Positions 24,682 to 34,629 of a DNA stretch of 49,018 nucleotides are shown piece by piece. Source of the stretch: Gammaproteobacteria bacterium (GTDB lineage Bacteria; Pseudomonadota; Gammaproteobacteria; SZUA-152); assembly GCA_013152545.1 (NCBI GenBank), contig JAADGF010000015.1, forward strand, positions 1-49,018, in the 5' to 3' direction. The translations under genes and the position numbers were made by a program. Below the pieces are notes generated by a model. That model had not been told where the DNA came from and did not search any database. It saw nothing but the letters and a program-made list of their open reading frames with translations. The stretch's first letter is position 1. Each line of letters begins with the position of its first letter.

Positions 24682-25445
24682 ATAATGGCAATGTTTGTTG
24701 GAGGTGTAGAGCAAACAGGGCATGAGGCGTCTTTTTTGAGCGTGATTGAGCGCCACTCCATGTATGCGCCGTCCAGTATCAATACGCGTCCTTTGAGTTC
24801 CTGTCCTATATTGAGCAGTATTTTGAGGGTTTCTGTGGCTTGTATGCTACCTATGATGCCCACAATTGGGGCCAGCACTCCGTTTTCACTACACGTTTCG
24901 GCCACTTCTGCTGCATCGTTATAAAGACATCGGTAACATGGACTATCGTGCTGATCATTTCGGAACACACTGACTTGGCCTTCCATGCGAATTGCGGCAC
25001 CGGATACCAGTGGTGTCGCCTGTTTTACACAGGCTTCATTGAGTTGAAAACGGGTGGTAAAATTATCACTGGCGTCTACCACTACATCGGCCAGATTCAC
25101 TTGTTTGCGCAATTCTGAGGCATCTAGTTTGTGCTCCAGCAGGATTATATGGGTGTCCGGATTTAATGCCTGTAACGTTTTTGTGGCGGATTGTGTTTTT
25201 CTGACTCCAATGCTGTTGGTGTTGTGGGCAATTTGGCGTTGTAAATTGGACAGATCGACCACATCATGGTCACAAATGGCTAGAGTGCCGATGCCAGCCG
25301 CTGCTAGATACATGGCGATTGGTGAACCCAGGCCACCTAGGCCAATCACCAGGACGCGAGCTTTTAACAGTGTTTGCTGACCGTCAAAATCCACCGAAGG
25401 CAACATGATCTGTCGGCTGTATCGTAGTAGTTGGTTGTCGTTCAT
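24678..25445 (-). CDS. moeB: Molybdopterin-synthase adenylyltransferase (MoeB/ThiF family)
   Basis: 255 residues. It has the nucleotide-binding GLGGLGSPIAMYLAAAGIG, the DHDVVDLSNLQRQ segment, the DASDNFTTRFQLNEAC motif and two CxxC zinc pairs (CYRC and CPVC). It activates the C-terminal glycine of MoaD-like sulfur carriers by adenylation. The length and lack of a rhodanese domain favour MoeB; ThiF or HesA is the alternative. It lies downstream of prmC on the same strand, a neighbour pair common in gammaproteobacteria, but with a hypothetical gene between them. Confidence 0.88.
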   Translation of the reverse strand: MNDNQLLRYSRQIMLPSVDFDGQQTLLKARVLVIGLGGLGSPIAMYLAAAGIGTLAICDHDVVDLSNLQRQIAHNTNSIGVRKTQSATKTLQALNPDTHIILLEHKLDASELRKQVNLADVVVDASDNFTTRFQLNEACVKQATPLVSGAAIRMEGQVSVFRNDQHDSPCYRCLYNDAAEVAETCSENGVLAPIVGIIGSIQATETLKILLNIGQELKGRVLILDGAYMEWRSITLKKDASCPVCSTPPTNIAII

Positions 25446-25620
25446 ATAGGGTAAGTAGTGATGGAAACGGTTTTTTTTGTGTTGTGTTGATTCATGGACT
25501 TAGGGGTATGCTCTACATGTCGTAGCGTGTTAGTCCTTTAACTGAAGGTGGTAAAATCATAATATTCAATTATTTCAAACGATTTATAAAGCTTGTAAGC
25601 GCTTAATTGATGAATTTAGG

Positions 25621-26031
25621 TTAATTATATTGACGATAATATTTTGTTCGTTCGTCCCGGCAGCCATGTTGCAATTGGTTGTAGCGATTAATGAAAATTT
25701 CGGTGGTTGATTTGGACTCAGCATGTTCGTAACCCATGTTTGCCAGTTGAGTCTCTTCAGTATAATGAAATAACGCTCGTTTGATTTTAGTGAACAAGCT
25801 GTTGTCGAGGTGAAAGCCGATTTCTTGCAAAGCATCCTCAATAATTCGCAAATTAATTTTGTGTAGGTGGTATGTGACGCTGATGCTGTATTCATGTTCT
25901 TTCTTGACATCCAAAATACCGTCGATGCCTTGCAGTAATGTGACGGCTAAAGACGCAGGATCGCTGTCTTTCTGCGGTGCCATAAATATAATGTCGCGGT
26001 GTTTAATGAGTTCGTCGGTTGCTGCGTCCAT
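25621..26031 (-). CDS. Hypothetical protein between prmC and moeB
   Basis: 136 residues, cytoplasmic by lack of a signal. Residues 28-75 (SLAVTLLQGIDGILDVKKEH, EYSISVTYHLHKINLRIIED, ALQEIGFHLD) look like a beta-alpha-beta ferredoxin-like fold in the style of heavy-metal-associated domains, but without the CxxC. The C-terminal third is charged and helical. A GAAAG lies just before ATG 26031. No family name is offered. Codon use fits its neighbours, so I consider it a real gene. Confidence 0.65.
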   Translation of the reverse strand: MDAATDELIKHRDIIFMAPQKDSDPASLAVTLLQGIDGILDVKKEHEYSISVTYHLHKINLRIIEDALQEIGFHLDNSLFTKIKRALFHYTEETQLANMGYEHAESKSTTEIFINRYNQLQHGCRDERTKYYRQYN

Positions 26032-26177
26032 TCTTTCATCGTAGCGATTAGTGTTAAATAATCAAGCTTTTTAAAAAAGCCGTTGAATCTGGGTGAAATG
26101 GTTGATTAGTTGCGATTTAAGCCAAAAGTACAGAATATTGTGAATGTTTTTGCTATTAAAAAAGGCCGGTTTTCAAT

Positions 26178-27053
26178 TTAACGTGATTTTTGTCCCAATG
26201 AGGCACGCTCTCTATATTCGTAATCATGATATTTTGATATATTTTTATAATTATTCATGCTGAGCAAATTCGTCACGGAATCGCCTTGATTAAAGCCATG
26301 TTCAAGTAGCAACCATCCGCCGTTTTTAAGAATTGTGGGGGCGGACTGCACTATATTGGTGATGTCTTGAAGGCCGTTTTGTCCTGAGGTGAGGGCGAGC
26401 GCAGGCTCGTAACGTAAGTCGCCTTGTTTCAGATGGGGGTCATTTTTGGTGATATAGGGTGGATTGCTGACGATAAGATCAAAAAACATGCCTTTCAATG
26501 GCTGACACCAAGCACCATTTTTAAATTGAAGGTTTGGTATTTTTAATTGTGTCGCATTTTGCTGTGCAATGGTAAGGGCTTCTATAGAGATATCAGTTGC
26601 CACTACCTGGCTACGGGGTCGGTGTTTGGCAATGGCGATGGCAATGGCACCCGTACCGGTTCCGAGGTCTGCTACATGCCAGGTTTTGTCAGTGGGGATC
26701 AGTTCCAAGCTAATTTCTACTAACCGTTCCGTTTCCGGGCGCGGAATTAGTGTCGCGGGGGATACACGTAGTGGTAAATCCCAAAATTCACGAAAACCTA
26801 CGATGTAGGCGATGGGTTCACCGGCAAATCGGCGGGCTAGTAATGCTTTGTAGCTTGATAGTTGTGAGTCGCTGATTGGTTTATGTGGCCAAGTGTAGAG
26901 TTGGGCACGGCTTTGTTGTAGCACATGCCCAAGCAGAATTTCTGCCTCCAGTGATGCGGCTTCCAGTGTTGGGGATAGCTGTTGTCGTGCGTCACTGAGT
27001 GCTTGTTGAATGGTCGTATAGGGGTGGTGGTCGGTTACTGGTGGTGTAGGCAT
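26178..27053 (-). CDS. prmC: Peptide chain release factor N5-glutamine methyltransferase
   Basis: 291 residues. An N-terminal helical domain precedes FWDLPLRVSPATLIPRPETE, the SAM-binding motif VADLGTGTGAIAIAIA and the catalytic SNPPYI motif. It methylates the glutamine of the GGQ loop in release factors 1 and 2. In most relatives prfA lies immediately upstream; here the upstream gene encodes an SBP-OmpA fusion, so the usual prfA-prmC link is broken. The C-terminus ends ...ERASLGQKSR, slightly divergent but of normal length. Confidence 0.95.
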   Translation of the reverse strand: MPTPPVTDHHPYTTIQQALSDARQQLSPTLEAASLEAEILLGHVLQQSRAQLYTWPHKPISDSQLSSYKALLARRFAGEPIAYIVGFREFWDLPLRVSPATLIPRPETERLVEISLELIPTDKTWHVADLGTGTGAIAIAIAKHRPRSQVVATDISIEALTIAQQNATQLKIPNLQFKNGAWCQPLKGMFFDLIVSNPPYITKNDPHLKQGDLRYEPALALTSGQNGLQDITNIVQSAPTILKNGGWLLLEHGFNQGDSVTNLLSMNNYKNISKYHDYEYRERASLGQKSR

Positions 27054-27349
27054 GTGGTTTTAAAGCATTGAGGGTCAACTTGATTGTTAACTTACAGGTT
27101 GTTGTGGGTGATACTGTTTCGCGTACCCGGCCGTTCGGTATTCAGGTTGCGGCGATTGCTACACCATTTTACGATCGACGATAATATACAGTTTATGCTA
27201 AAAATGACCTAAAAACGACATTAATTCCACTTTTATCACGACTTTGCTTAACATTCCAAACTTAAATTTTAAATTGTAACTATTTAAGGGGGTGTTAACC
27301 TGATTTTTACGGTTTTTCAATAAACCTCAGATCAACAGAGGGTTCGTTG

Positions 27350-28663
27350 TTATTCAAGCCATACTTCAACGCGCCGGTTATTTCTTCTTCCATGCGCCGT
27401 TTTATTGCTTGCTACGGGTAATTCCTGGCCAAACCCTCTGGTTTTGAACGGTTCAAGCCCATTTTGTATAAAATAATCAGCCACGGCATCCGCACGGGTA
27501 ATGGATAAAGACAGGCTTAAGTAGGGGAGTGCTTCACTGGTATCTGCAAAACCAAGCAGCATGAGTTTACGGTCGCGGTTTTCTGGTTTTGACATGTAAG
27601 AAACAATGCGCTTAACATCATGGATCGCTTTGTTATCCAGTGCCGTGTAACCGGCTCTAAATCGAATATTCAACGATAATCGTTTGGCATTGCCGGTTAG
27701 CATTTTATATTCGTCGGGCGCGTTTTCTTTTACGTCAGTCTGTCTCGTTAATATGTTTTGGGACACAAAACCAATATCATCGACCAAATGCTGGGCCGTT
27801 TGTGAAATTGAAAATTTGGCAAATTCTGCCGCTAATGGGTGTTGTGATAAAGGTGGAACATACAAATACAAGCGGCGTGACAACACGTAATCTTCGGTGG
27901 ATACATCAAAGGGCATCGGTAGGACTGGGTCTGTGCCTTCCTCAGAAATGGCCAGCCATTTTGATTTTAATACGTAAGCAAGGCCTACAAAACCGATTGC
28001 ATTAGGGTCGCTCGAAACAGCTTCTGAAAGTTCAGTATTCGACTCATACCGGCGTGCCTTTGCTGCCAACTGTAATTCATTACCGAGAACCAGTGCTGCA
28101 AATATGTCATATGTCCCTGAGTTCTCATCCAATGCGTATACCTGGATTTTACCGCGTTTAGGGCCCAATTTCGACCAGTTACGGATTTCGCCGGAAAATA
28201 TTTTGCCGAGTGCTTGTTTGGAAACTGATTGCAGTGGATTGTCGGGGTGAATAATGATTGAAAGACCGTCTAGCGCTATAATGTATTCGCTGTTGGGCTG
28301 GTCTAGGGGGCCTAGGGACGCAAGATTTTTTAGTTCCTGTGGTTTTATCGGTCGTGACGACATACCAATGTCGGTTTTTCCGGTGGCTAAATCTGCAAAT
28401 CCAGTACTGGAACCGTGAGAGTGTATCTCAACCGATATTTTGTCGCCAAGTTTATTTTCAGCGATAATCGTCTGTTCGCCAGGTTTGTTTTTTTCGATTG
28501 TTTGTTTGGTGTAGCCTTTATCGTGAAGCCAGGACTGGGCGAGTTTGGGGGTAAGGCTTGCCCCAATCGTATTCGAACCATGTATACGCAGTAGATTTTG
28601 ATTTTCAGTGCTGAAAATAACCGTTGACGTAAAAGCAAATACAATAAAAATCAAACTTCTCAT
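27350..28663 (-). CDS. PstS-like substrate-binding protein fused to an OmpA peptidoglycan-binding domain
   Basis: 437 residues. A signal peptide (RSLIFIVFAFTSTVIFS) is followed by a phosphate-binding-type periplasmic domain (about 25-310). Its landmarks are IHGSNTIGASLTPKLAQSW, SHGSSTGFADLATGKTDIGM, ALDGLSIIIHPDNPL and IFSGEIRNWSKLG. From about residue 325 comes an OmpA-like domain with LMLLGFADTSEALPYLSLSL, SITRADAVADYF and GFGQELPVASNKTAHGRRNN, which should bind peptidoglycan. The fusion would tether a solute binder to the cell wall. No pstCAB transporter genes are nearby, so a sensing or storage role is as likely as uptake. Upstream lies a 357-bp region with no gene. Confidence 0.88.
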   Translation of the reverse strand: MRSLIFIVFAFTSTVIFSTENQNLLRIHGSNTIGASLTPKLAQSWLHDKGYTKQTIEKNKPGEQTIIAENKLGDKISVEIHSHGSSTGFADLATGKTDIGMSSRPIKPQELKNLASLGPLDQPNSEYIIALDGLSIIIHPDNPLQSVSKQALGKIFSGEIRNWSKLGPKRGKIQVYALDENSGTYDIFAALVLGNELQLAAKARRYESNTELSEAVSSDPNAIGFVGLAYVLKSKWLAISEEGTDPVLPMPFDVSTEDYVLSRRLYLYVPPLSQHPLAAEFAKFSISQTAQHLVDDIGFVSQNILTRQTDVKENAPDEYKMLTGNAKRLSLNIRFRAGYTALDNKAIHDVKRIVSYMSKPENRDRKLMLLGFADTSEALPYLSLSLSITRADAVADYFIQNGLEPFKTRGFGQELPVASNKTAHGRRNNRRVEVWLE

Positions 28664-29020
28664 TAATGCCTCTCTACTGGTCAGTTTGCCAGTGGGTTGA
28701 ATATGCGTTTTCTGGGTTTAAGATGATTCTGGTTTAAGATGAATAAAGGCGGCGGCGATTATGTTGGGAGGCTAATGTACTGTTGTTATAAATTGCGTAC
28801 AACTGTCCATTAGGGAAGAGGGGGGGCTAAATAAGCCTACTCAATAAACCGGTTAAAACCCTAGGGCGAGGAAGGGTATGATGCATGGTTTAATCTCAAC
28901 CTAACTTGAGTATTGACACTAATACACCTAAATCTCAATCGTTATGGGTATAGTAAAAAGTGTATTCTTTATTAGCTCGAGCTTAATCCAGCGAACTTAA
29001 CCCTACCGTTGTATGGTTCA
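28664..29020. other. Intergenic region between prpD and the SBP-OmpA gene
   Basis: No gene seen. It contains copy 4 of the dispersed palindrome (28923-28952), about 70 bases beyond the prpD stop, and must hold the promoter for the SBP-OmpA gene. No classic terminator was found after prpD. Confidence 0.5.
28923..28952 (+). repeat. Dispersed palindromic repeat, copy 4
   Basis: It starts TACACCTAAATCTCAATCGT and ends TATGGGTATA, close to the family consensus. It lies in the 3' flank of prpD. Confidence 0.8.
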
Positions 29021-30469
29021 TCATTGTTTCGCAGCAAATTGCGCCATAAGGTGATTCACAGGGGTTTTATACAGTGTTGTTAAATGACTAAAAAGCTGAA
29101 TATTTTCGATGGCAAATTGTTTGGAGGTTGAGGCGGATACGTTGTCGATGAATTTTTCTTTAAGAACGGGAATTGCTTCTTCCCGACGGCGTTTGTGGCC
29201 AAGGGGATATTCCACGATAATTCGATTGGTACTTGTGCCGTTTTTAAAATGGATTGTGACTGCATTAGTGATAGAGCGTTTGTGTGGGGCTCGATAGTCT
29301 TTCGAAAATTGTTGATTTTCACTCACGATCATTTTTTTGCGCAGTTCATCAACTCTTGGGTCGCTGGCAATGTTGTCTTCATAGTCATCAGCTGTTAACC
29401 GGCCAAAAATTAACACGATAGCCACTATGTATTGCAGGCAGTGATCGCGGTCAGCGGGGTTGTGTAGAGGGCCCGATTTATCAATAATGCGCATACAGGC
29501 TTGTTGGGTTTCAATGACTATTCTTTTTATACTGCTTAAATGTTGTTTGACCTCTGGGTGTAACTGTAGTGCGGCTTCCACTGCTGTTTGGGCATGAAAC
29601 TCAGCAGGGTAGGAAATTTTAAATAATATATTTTCCATCACAAAAGAGTTTAACGATTGCTTTAGTATAAAGTGATTGCCTTTGAATAATACATCGAAAA
29701 ACCCCCAGTCATGAGCGCTTAAGGCGGTGGGGTAGCCCATTTCCCCTCTTATGGCAATGAGCGCATGCCATACCCCGCGGCTGGTGGCATCACCGGCAGC
29801 CCAGCTTTTGCGTGAACCTGTATTGGGTGCATGTCGGTATGTTCTCAATGCAGCGCCATCAATCCAAGCGTTGGACAGGGCATTAATAATCTGGTCGTGG
29901 CTGCCCCCCAGCAGGTGGGTGACAACTGCGGTGGTGGCAATACGCACCAATAAAACGTGATCAAGGCCTACCTGGTTAAAACTGTTTTCCAAGGCAAGCA
30001 CGCCTTGTATTTCATAAGCCTTAATCATTGCGGTGAGTACATTTTTTACTGTCAGGGGTTTTTTGCCATTTGTTTCATTCTGACGGCTAATGTAGTCGCT
30101 GACGGCCAGGATACCACCCAGGTTGTCAGAAGGGTGTCCCCATTCTGCGGCAAGCCAGGTGTCGTTAAAGTCTAGCCAGCGGATCATGGTACCAATGTTG
30201 AAAGCGGCGTGGACTGGATCAAGTTCATAGTGAGTTCCTGGTACGCGCGCACCGTTTGGCAGTACGGCGCCGGGCACAACTGGCCCCAGCAGCTTGGTGC
30301 AGGCGGTATATTTTAGTGCGAGCAATGCACAACCTAAGCTATCGAGTAAACAATAGCGTGCGGTGTGATAAGCCGTTTCGCTGCTAATTGAGTAATTAAT
30401 GACGTAGTCAGCAATGCTTGAAAATAGTGCGTCTGGTGCTGGCCGTGAGGCGTTGCGAGGGTCATGCAT
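29021..30469 (-). CDS. prpD: 2-methylcitrate dehydratase
   Basis: 482 residues, full length for the MmgE/PrpD family. Typical segments are [37 protein letters not shown] with [16 protein letters not shown], the [19 protein letters not shown] motif and [13 protein letters not shown]. It dehydrates 2-methylcitrate to cis-2-methylaconitate in the methylcitrate cycle, which consumes propionyl-CoA. It is the last gene of the leftward run. acnD and prpF are not present, so a housekeeping aconitase probably does the hydration step. Operon membership with prpC and prpB is supported by the 42-base and 28-base gaps. Confidence 0.96.
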   Translation of the reverse strand: MHDPRNASRPAPDALFSSIADYVINYSISSETAYHTARYCLLDSLGCALLALKYTACTKLLGPVVPGAVLPNGARVPGTHYELDPVHAAFNIGTMIRWLDFNDTWLAAEWGHPSDNLGGILAVSDYISRQNETNGKKPLTVKNVLTAMIKAYEIQGVLALENSFNQVGLDHVLLVRIATTAVVTHLLGGSHDQIINALSNAWIDGAALRTYRHAPNTGSRKSWAAGDATSRGVWHALIAIRGEMGYPTALSAHDWGFFDVLFKGNHFILKQSLNSFVMENILFKISYPAEFHAQTAVEAALQLHPEVKQHLSSIKRIVIETQQACMRIIDKSGPLHNPADRDHCLQYIVAIVLIFGRLTADDYEDNIASDPRVDELRKKMIVSENQQFSKDYRAPHKRSITNAVTIHFKNGTSTNRIIVEYPLGHKRRREEAIPVLKEKFIDNVSASTSKQFAIENIQLFSHLTTLYKTPVNHLMAQFAAKQ

Positions 30470-30511
30470 TTTTAGGGTATCTTGTCGCTTAGAGTGTTAG
30501 GTTTCTTACGG

Positions 30512-31666
30512 TTATTTACGTTGCACATTTCGTTGCACATTTCGTTGCATAATGGGAATGATGTTTTGTTGCTTCGGCCCCGTGTATTTTGCGGTGGGGC
30601 GGATTAATGTATTGTTGTCGCGTTGTTCAATGATATGTGCTGCCCAGCCTGCGATGCGAGAACACACAAACAACGGTGTGTACAGTGATACAGGTATGTT
30701 CATAAAATGGTAAGCCGATGCGCTGTAAAAATCGAGATTAGGGAAAAGATTTTTTTCTTTCCACATGAAGGCTTCAATGGTTTCCGAGATTTCAAAAATA
30801 CATTTGGTCTCAGGGTTATGTATAAGTTGTTTTGCCCAATGCTTTATAATTGCGCTGCGAGGGTCTGATGTGCTGTAGACTCGATGTCCGAATCCCATGA
30901 TTTTTTCTTTATTGGCGAGAGTAATTGTAAGTCCGGGTGCTACGTCTTTGCTTGAACGAAAACCTTGGATCAGCGCCATGGCCGCTTCGTTGGCACCGCC
31001 ATGTAGCGGTCCGCGCAGTGTGCCGATGGCGCTTGTTATGGCAGAATAAAAATCTGACAATGTGGATGCCGTTACCCGTGCAGCAAAGGTTGAGGCATTA
31101 AATTCGTGTTCAGCATATAAAATAAGCGAGGCGTTTAATGTTTTTAGATGCAGTGTCTTTGGTGTGGTGTTATTGAGCAAGCGTAGAAAATGGCTTGCAA
31201 TGGAATCATCATTGGTGTTTGTGTTGATGCGTTGGCCATCTTTGTGATAACGATGCCAATACAGTAATATGGAGGGGATGCATGCCAGTAGCCGGTCGGC
31301 GACCTCGGTTTGTTGTGAAAAATTGATCTCTGGCTCCAGGCATCCAAGCAGGGAACAAGCGGTTCGCAAGACATCCATTGGGTGTGCCGTTGCGGGAAGG
31401 GTTTCCAGTATATTTTTCAGCGTTTGGGGGAGACTACGTTGCGATTTCAGTTTTTCACGGTAAGCGGTTAGTTCCTGCTGGTTTGGGAGTTTTTTATGTA
31501 TTAATAAAAAAGCCACTTCTTCAAAACAGCAATGTGCTGCCAACTCCTCAATGGCATAACCGCGGTAGCTTAAGCCCTTACCGGTTTTGCCAACAGTGCA
31601 AATTCCAGAAGCGCCTGCGATGACATCGGCTAAGCCCATTTGTTGTTTGTTTGTTGCTGAAGACAT
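30512..31666 (-). CDS. prpC: 2-methylcitrate synthase
   Basis: 384 residues of the citrate-synthase fold. It shows GLSYRGYAIEELA near the start, GPLHGGANEAAMALI with an active-site His, GFGHRVYSTSDPRS with the second His, and a C-terminal RPTAKYTGP. It condenses propionyl-CoA with oxaloacetate. The short form and its setting between prpB and prpD favour the methylcitrate enzyme over GltA. The C-terminus is extended by a repetitive MQRNVQRNVQRK tail, encoded by a 12-bp tandem repeat. Confidence 0.95.
   Translation of the reverse strand: MSSATNKQQMGLADVIAGASGICTVGKTGKGLSYRGYAIEELAAHCCFEEVAFLLIHKKLPNQQELTAYREKLKSQRSLPQTLKNILETLPATAHPMDVLRTACSLLGCLEPEINFSQQTEVADRLLACIPSILLYWHRYHKDGQRINTNTNDDSIASHFLRLLNNTTPKTLHLKTLNASLILYAEHEFNASTFAARVTASTLSDFYSAITSAIGTLRGPLHGGANEAAMALIQGFRSSKDVAPGLTITLANKEKIMGFGHRVYSTSDPRSAIIKHWAKQLIHNPETKCIFEISETIEAFMWKEKNLFPNLDFYSASAYHFMNIPVSLYTPLFVCSRIAGWAAHIIEQRDNNTLIRPTAKYTGPKQQNIIPIMQRNVQRNVQRK
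30519..30550 (-). repeat. 12-bp tandem repeat encoding the PrpC C-terminal tail
   Basis: The plus-strand unit CGTTGCACATTT occurs at 30519-30530 and 30531-30542, followed by a partial CGTTGCAT to 30550. On the minus strand it encodes the repeated NVQR tetrapeptide at the very end of PrpC. The in-frame unit length means copy number can change without a frameshift. Confidence 0.9.
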
Positions 31667-31694
31667 CGTTTTTTACGGGCGCCGTTGCTTCGGT

Positions 31695-32579
31695 TTAGGA
31701 GGAGTTTTTAGTGCTGGTCAGTTGTTCGTCCAGGTTCCGTTCGAATTCGTGATAGTTCAAAATTTCATACAACTCATCGCGGCTTTGCAGTTGTTCCAGG
31801 AGGGTTGCTTGTGAGCGCTCCATTCGAAGGGTTTTATATACTTTTAGCGCAGCAGCACTCATGGCTCGGAATGCGGTGAGGGGGTATAGCACTAATTCCA
31901 CGCCAGCGGCGCCCAGGTCATCCATGGTGTATGTTGGTGTTTTGCCAAATTCAGTCATATTGGCCAATACCGGCACTGAAACTCCGGTTGAAAAGTGGTG
32001 AAACTCTGCAATACGCGTCAACGCTTCAGCGAAAATCATATCAGCGCCAGCGTCAATATACAGGTTAGCACGTTCAATGGCGGCATCCAGTCCTTCGACG
32101 GCGTGGGCATCGGTGCGGGCAATAATAGCGAAGCTACTATCAATGCGGGCATCGACGGCGGCTTTGATACGATCTTGCATTTGTGCGGCAGAGACTAATA
32201 TTTTTCCAGGGCGATGCCCGCAGCGTTTAGCGTCTACTTGGTCTTCGATATGCAAGCCTGCCGCGCCAGCCTCTAGCAGGGATTTGGTGGTCAGTGCTGG
32301 GTTATCGAAACCCGTATCCGCATCAACGATAATGGGTAAATCCGTGACAGAGGTGATGCGGAAAACATCTTCGGTAACATTGTCAAGCGTGGTGACGCCT
32401 AAGTCAGGCATGCCAAATGAGGCATTGGCAACTCCTGCACCGGATAAATAAATGGCCCTGAACCCCGCTTTTTGTGCTAATAATGCACTATAGGCATTGA
32501 TGGTTCCCACCACGGCCAATGGGTTTTCTTTTTCCAGCGCCGCATAAAGGCGTTTACCGGGCATGTGTTCATCGGCCAT
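31695..32579 (-). CDS. prpB: Methylisocitrate lyase
   Basis: 294 residues of the isocitrate-lyase/PEP-mutase fold. The catalytic KRCGH motif is at residues 118-122, and metal-binding Asp residues sit in IIVDADTGF at about 86-88. GTINAYSALLAQKAGF and LYPLTAFRAMSAAAL also fit the family. It splits 2-methylisocitrate to pyruvate and succinate. The start codon lies one base beyond the stop of the acetoacetyl-CoA synthetase gene, so the two are tightly linked and probably co-translated. Confidence 0.96.
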   Translation of the reverse strand: MADEHMPGKRLYAALEKENPLAVVGTINAYSALLAQKAGFRAIYLSGAGVANASFGMPDLGVTTLDNVTEDVFRITSVTDLPIIVDADTGFDNPALTTKSLLEAGAAGLHIEDQVDAKRCGHRPGKILVSAAQMQDRIKAAVDARIDSSFAIIARTDAHAVEGLDAAIERANLYIDAGADMIFAEALTRIAEFHHFSTGVSVPVLANMTEFGKTPTYTMDDLGAAGVELVLYPLTAFRAMSAAALKVYKTLRMERSQATLLEQLQSRDELYEILNYHEFERNLDEQLTSTKNSS

Positions 32580-32580
32580 A

Positions 32581-34545
32581 TCAGTTTTCCTGTAATTCCT
32601 TAAAATGCTTGAATTGTTCTAACGCTTCGGGATTAGCGAGCGCGTCAATATTTTTAACCGGACGATTGTGGATAATATCTGTTACCGCAAGTTCTACTGT
32701 TTTGCCACTGATGGTCTTTGGAATATCATTAACTTGAATGATTTTAGACGGTACGTGTCGTGGCGTGGTGTTTTTCCGTATTGTTTTGTTAATTTTAGAC
32801 TTTAATTGCGTGTCCAGGGTTAATTCTGGTCTTATTTTTACAAATAATATAATTCGAGTGTCATTTTGCCATTGTTGAGCGATGGCGATACAGTCTAAAA
32901 CTTCTGTTAAGGTCTCGATTGGACGATAAATTTCTGCCGTTCCAATACGTACTCCGCCTGGGTTTAATACCGTATCAGATCGCCCGTAAATAATGAGCCC
33001 TTCATGGGAGGTTAGTTCAGCGTAATCGCCGTGGGACCAAATGCCGTTATATTTTGAGAAATAAGCGGCTTGATACTTGAGGTGTCCGGGATCATTCCAG
33101 AAATGCAGAGGACTGGATGGAAAAGGTAATTTGCAAACCAATTCGCCTTTTTGGCCGTTGATCGCATTGCCTAGTGCATCGAATACCTGCACATCCATGC
33201 CAAGTCCGCGACATTGTAGTTCGCCGCGATGTACCGGAAGCAGGGGATTACCTAATGCGAAGCAGGAAATAATATCGGTTCCACCGGATATAGGGCAGAG
33301 TTGTACGTCTGTTTTGATACTGTTATAAACATAATCAAAAGACTCAGGTGCTAGGGGCGATCCTGTGGATAAAATTGTTCTGAGTGATGCAAGCTTGTGC
33401 GTTAGGCTGGGGTTAAGGTCGGCTTTTTCAATGGCGTTCAGGTATTTTGCGCTAGTACCAAAGATGGTAATGTTTTCCTGTTCTGCGTAATCAAATAATA
33501 TCGTGTTTTTGGGGTGTAGGGGGGAGCCATCATAAAGCATGACAGTTGCACCTAACGCAAGGTTACTCACCAGCCAGTTCCACATCATCCAACCGCAGGT
33601 TGTAAAATAAAAAATTCGATCTTTGTCAGTGATGTCTGTGTGTAGCATTAACTCTTTCATATGCTGGATCAGTGTGCCGCCCGCACCATGCACAATACAT
33701 TTTGGTTTTCCCGTAGTGCCGGAGGAGTATAGGATATAGAGCGGGTGTTCAAAGGGTAATTGCACAAAGCTGAATTCCTTAGGGTTGTTTTTTTTAAGCA
33801 GATCGTTGAATAAGCAAGCATTGGGTATGTCTCTTGGCTTTGTTTTACGCTCGGTATAAGGGGTAACGACGATGGTTCTGATGCTGTTAATCTGTGTGGC
33901 AATTTTTTCAACCGTTTCCAGGTAGTCGATGGTTTTGCTTTTAAAAAAATAGCCGTCGGAACAGAAAAGCACTTTTGGTTTGGTTTGTCCAAAACGATCC
34001 AGCACACTGCGATAACCGAAGTCTGGGGAGCAGGCTGTCCAAATCGCACCAATGCTGCTGGTTGCTAGCATGGCGACAATGGTTTCCGGCAGGTTGGGCA
34101 TTAATGCCGCGACGCAATCACCTTGCTTTACGCCAAGCGCTTGCAGGCTGCGCGCAAGTTGCGTGGTTTGCGTGTAAAGTTGTTGATACGTTAAAGATCG
34201 CTTTATATTGTTTTCACCCCAAAATACGATGGCATCTTTATCTTGGTGTTTTTTACTCAATCGTAATAAATTTTCTGCAAAATTAAGGCGGCTGCCTTTA
34301 AACCATTGATAATATGGAAAGGCATCGGATTGCGTAATAACGGCATCCCAAGGTGCCGAGGATTGAATGTCGCAAAATTTCCAGAGCAAAGACCAAAACG
34401 AGGCTTTGCAGGTAATGGACCACTGGTAGAGTTGTTGGTAATTATTCAGCGACTGAGCGGATTTGCGGTTAACATAGCTCATAAAACGCCACATATTGGT
34501 GTGTTGTTGTTGCTTTTTGTCGAGTGACCAGAGTTGAGTCGCCAT
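32581..34545 (-). CDS. Acetoacetyl-CoA synthetase
   Basis: About 654 residues of the AMP-forming acyl-CoA synthetase family. The N-terminal ACAS region is followed by FPYYQWFKGSRLNFAENLL, typical of acetoacetate-CoA ligases, the ATP-binding LYSSGTTGKPKCIVHG and the TTCGWMMWNWLVSNLALG segment. GRSDTVLNPGGVRIGTAEIY is near the C-terminus, with the acylation-site Lys region ISGKTVELAV. It activates acetoacetate released by HMG-CoA lyase so that the neighbouring thiolase can split it. ATG 34545 is chosen because similarity begins there (MATQLWSL), not at 34590. Confidence 0.93.
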   Translation of the reverse strand: MATQLWSLDKKQQQHTNMWRFMSYVNRKSAQSLNNYQQLYQWSITCKASFWSLLWKFCDIQSSAPWDAVITQSDAFPYYQWFKGSRLNFAENLLRLSKKHQDKDAIVFWGENNIKRSLTYQQLYTQTTQLARSLQALGVKQGDCVAALMPNLPETIVAMLATSSIGAIWTACSPDFGYRSVLDRFGQTKPKVLFCSDGYFFKSKTIDYLETVEKIATQINSIRTIVVTPYTERKTKPRDIPNACLFNDLLKKNNPKEFSFVQLPFEHPLYILYSSGTTGKPKCIVHGAGGTLIQHMKELMLHTDITDKDRIFYFTTCGWMMWNWLVSNLALGATVMLYDGSPLHPKNTILFDYAEQENITIFGTSAKYLNAIEKADLNPSLTHKLASLRTILSTGSPLAPESFDYVYNSIKTDVQLCPISGGTDIISCFALGNPLLPVHRGELQCRGLGMDVQVFDALGNAINGQKGELVCKLPFPSSPLHFWNDPGHLKYQAAYFSKYNGIWSHGDYAELTSHEGLIIYGRSDTVLNPGGVRIGTAEIYRPIETLTEVLDCIAIAQQWQNDTRIILFVKIRPELTLDTQLKSKINKTIRKNTTPRHVPSKIIQVNDIPKTISGKTVELAVTDIIHNRPVKNIDALANPEALEQFKHFKELQEN

Positions 34546-34629
34546 TGTCTTTATATAATATTCTTCATTCCTCGGGGCATCAGGTGACATTAACTGATGT
34601 GTTAGGTGAAAACGTTATCGTATTACGCG

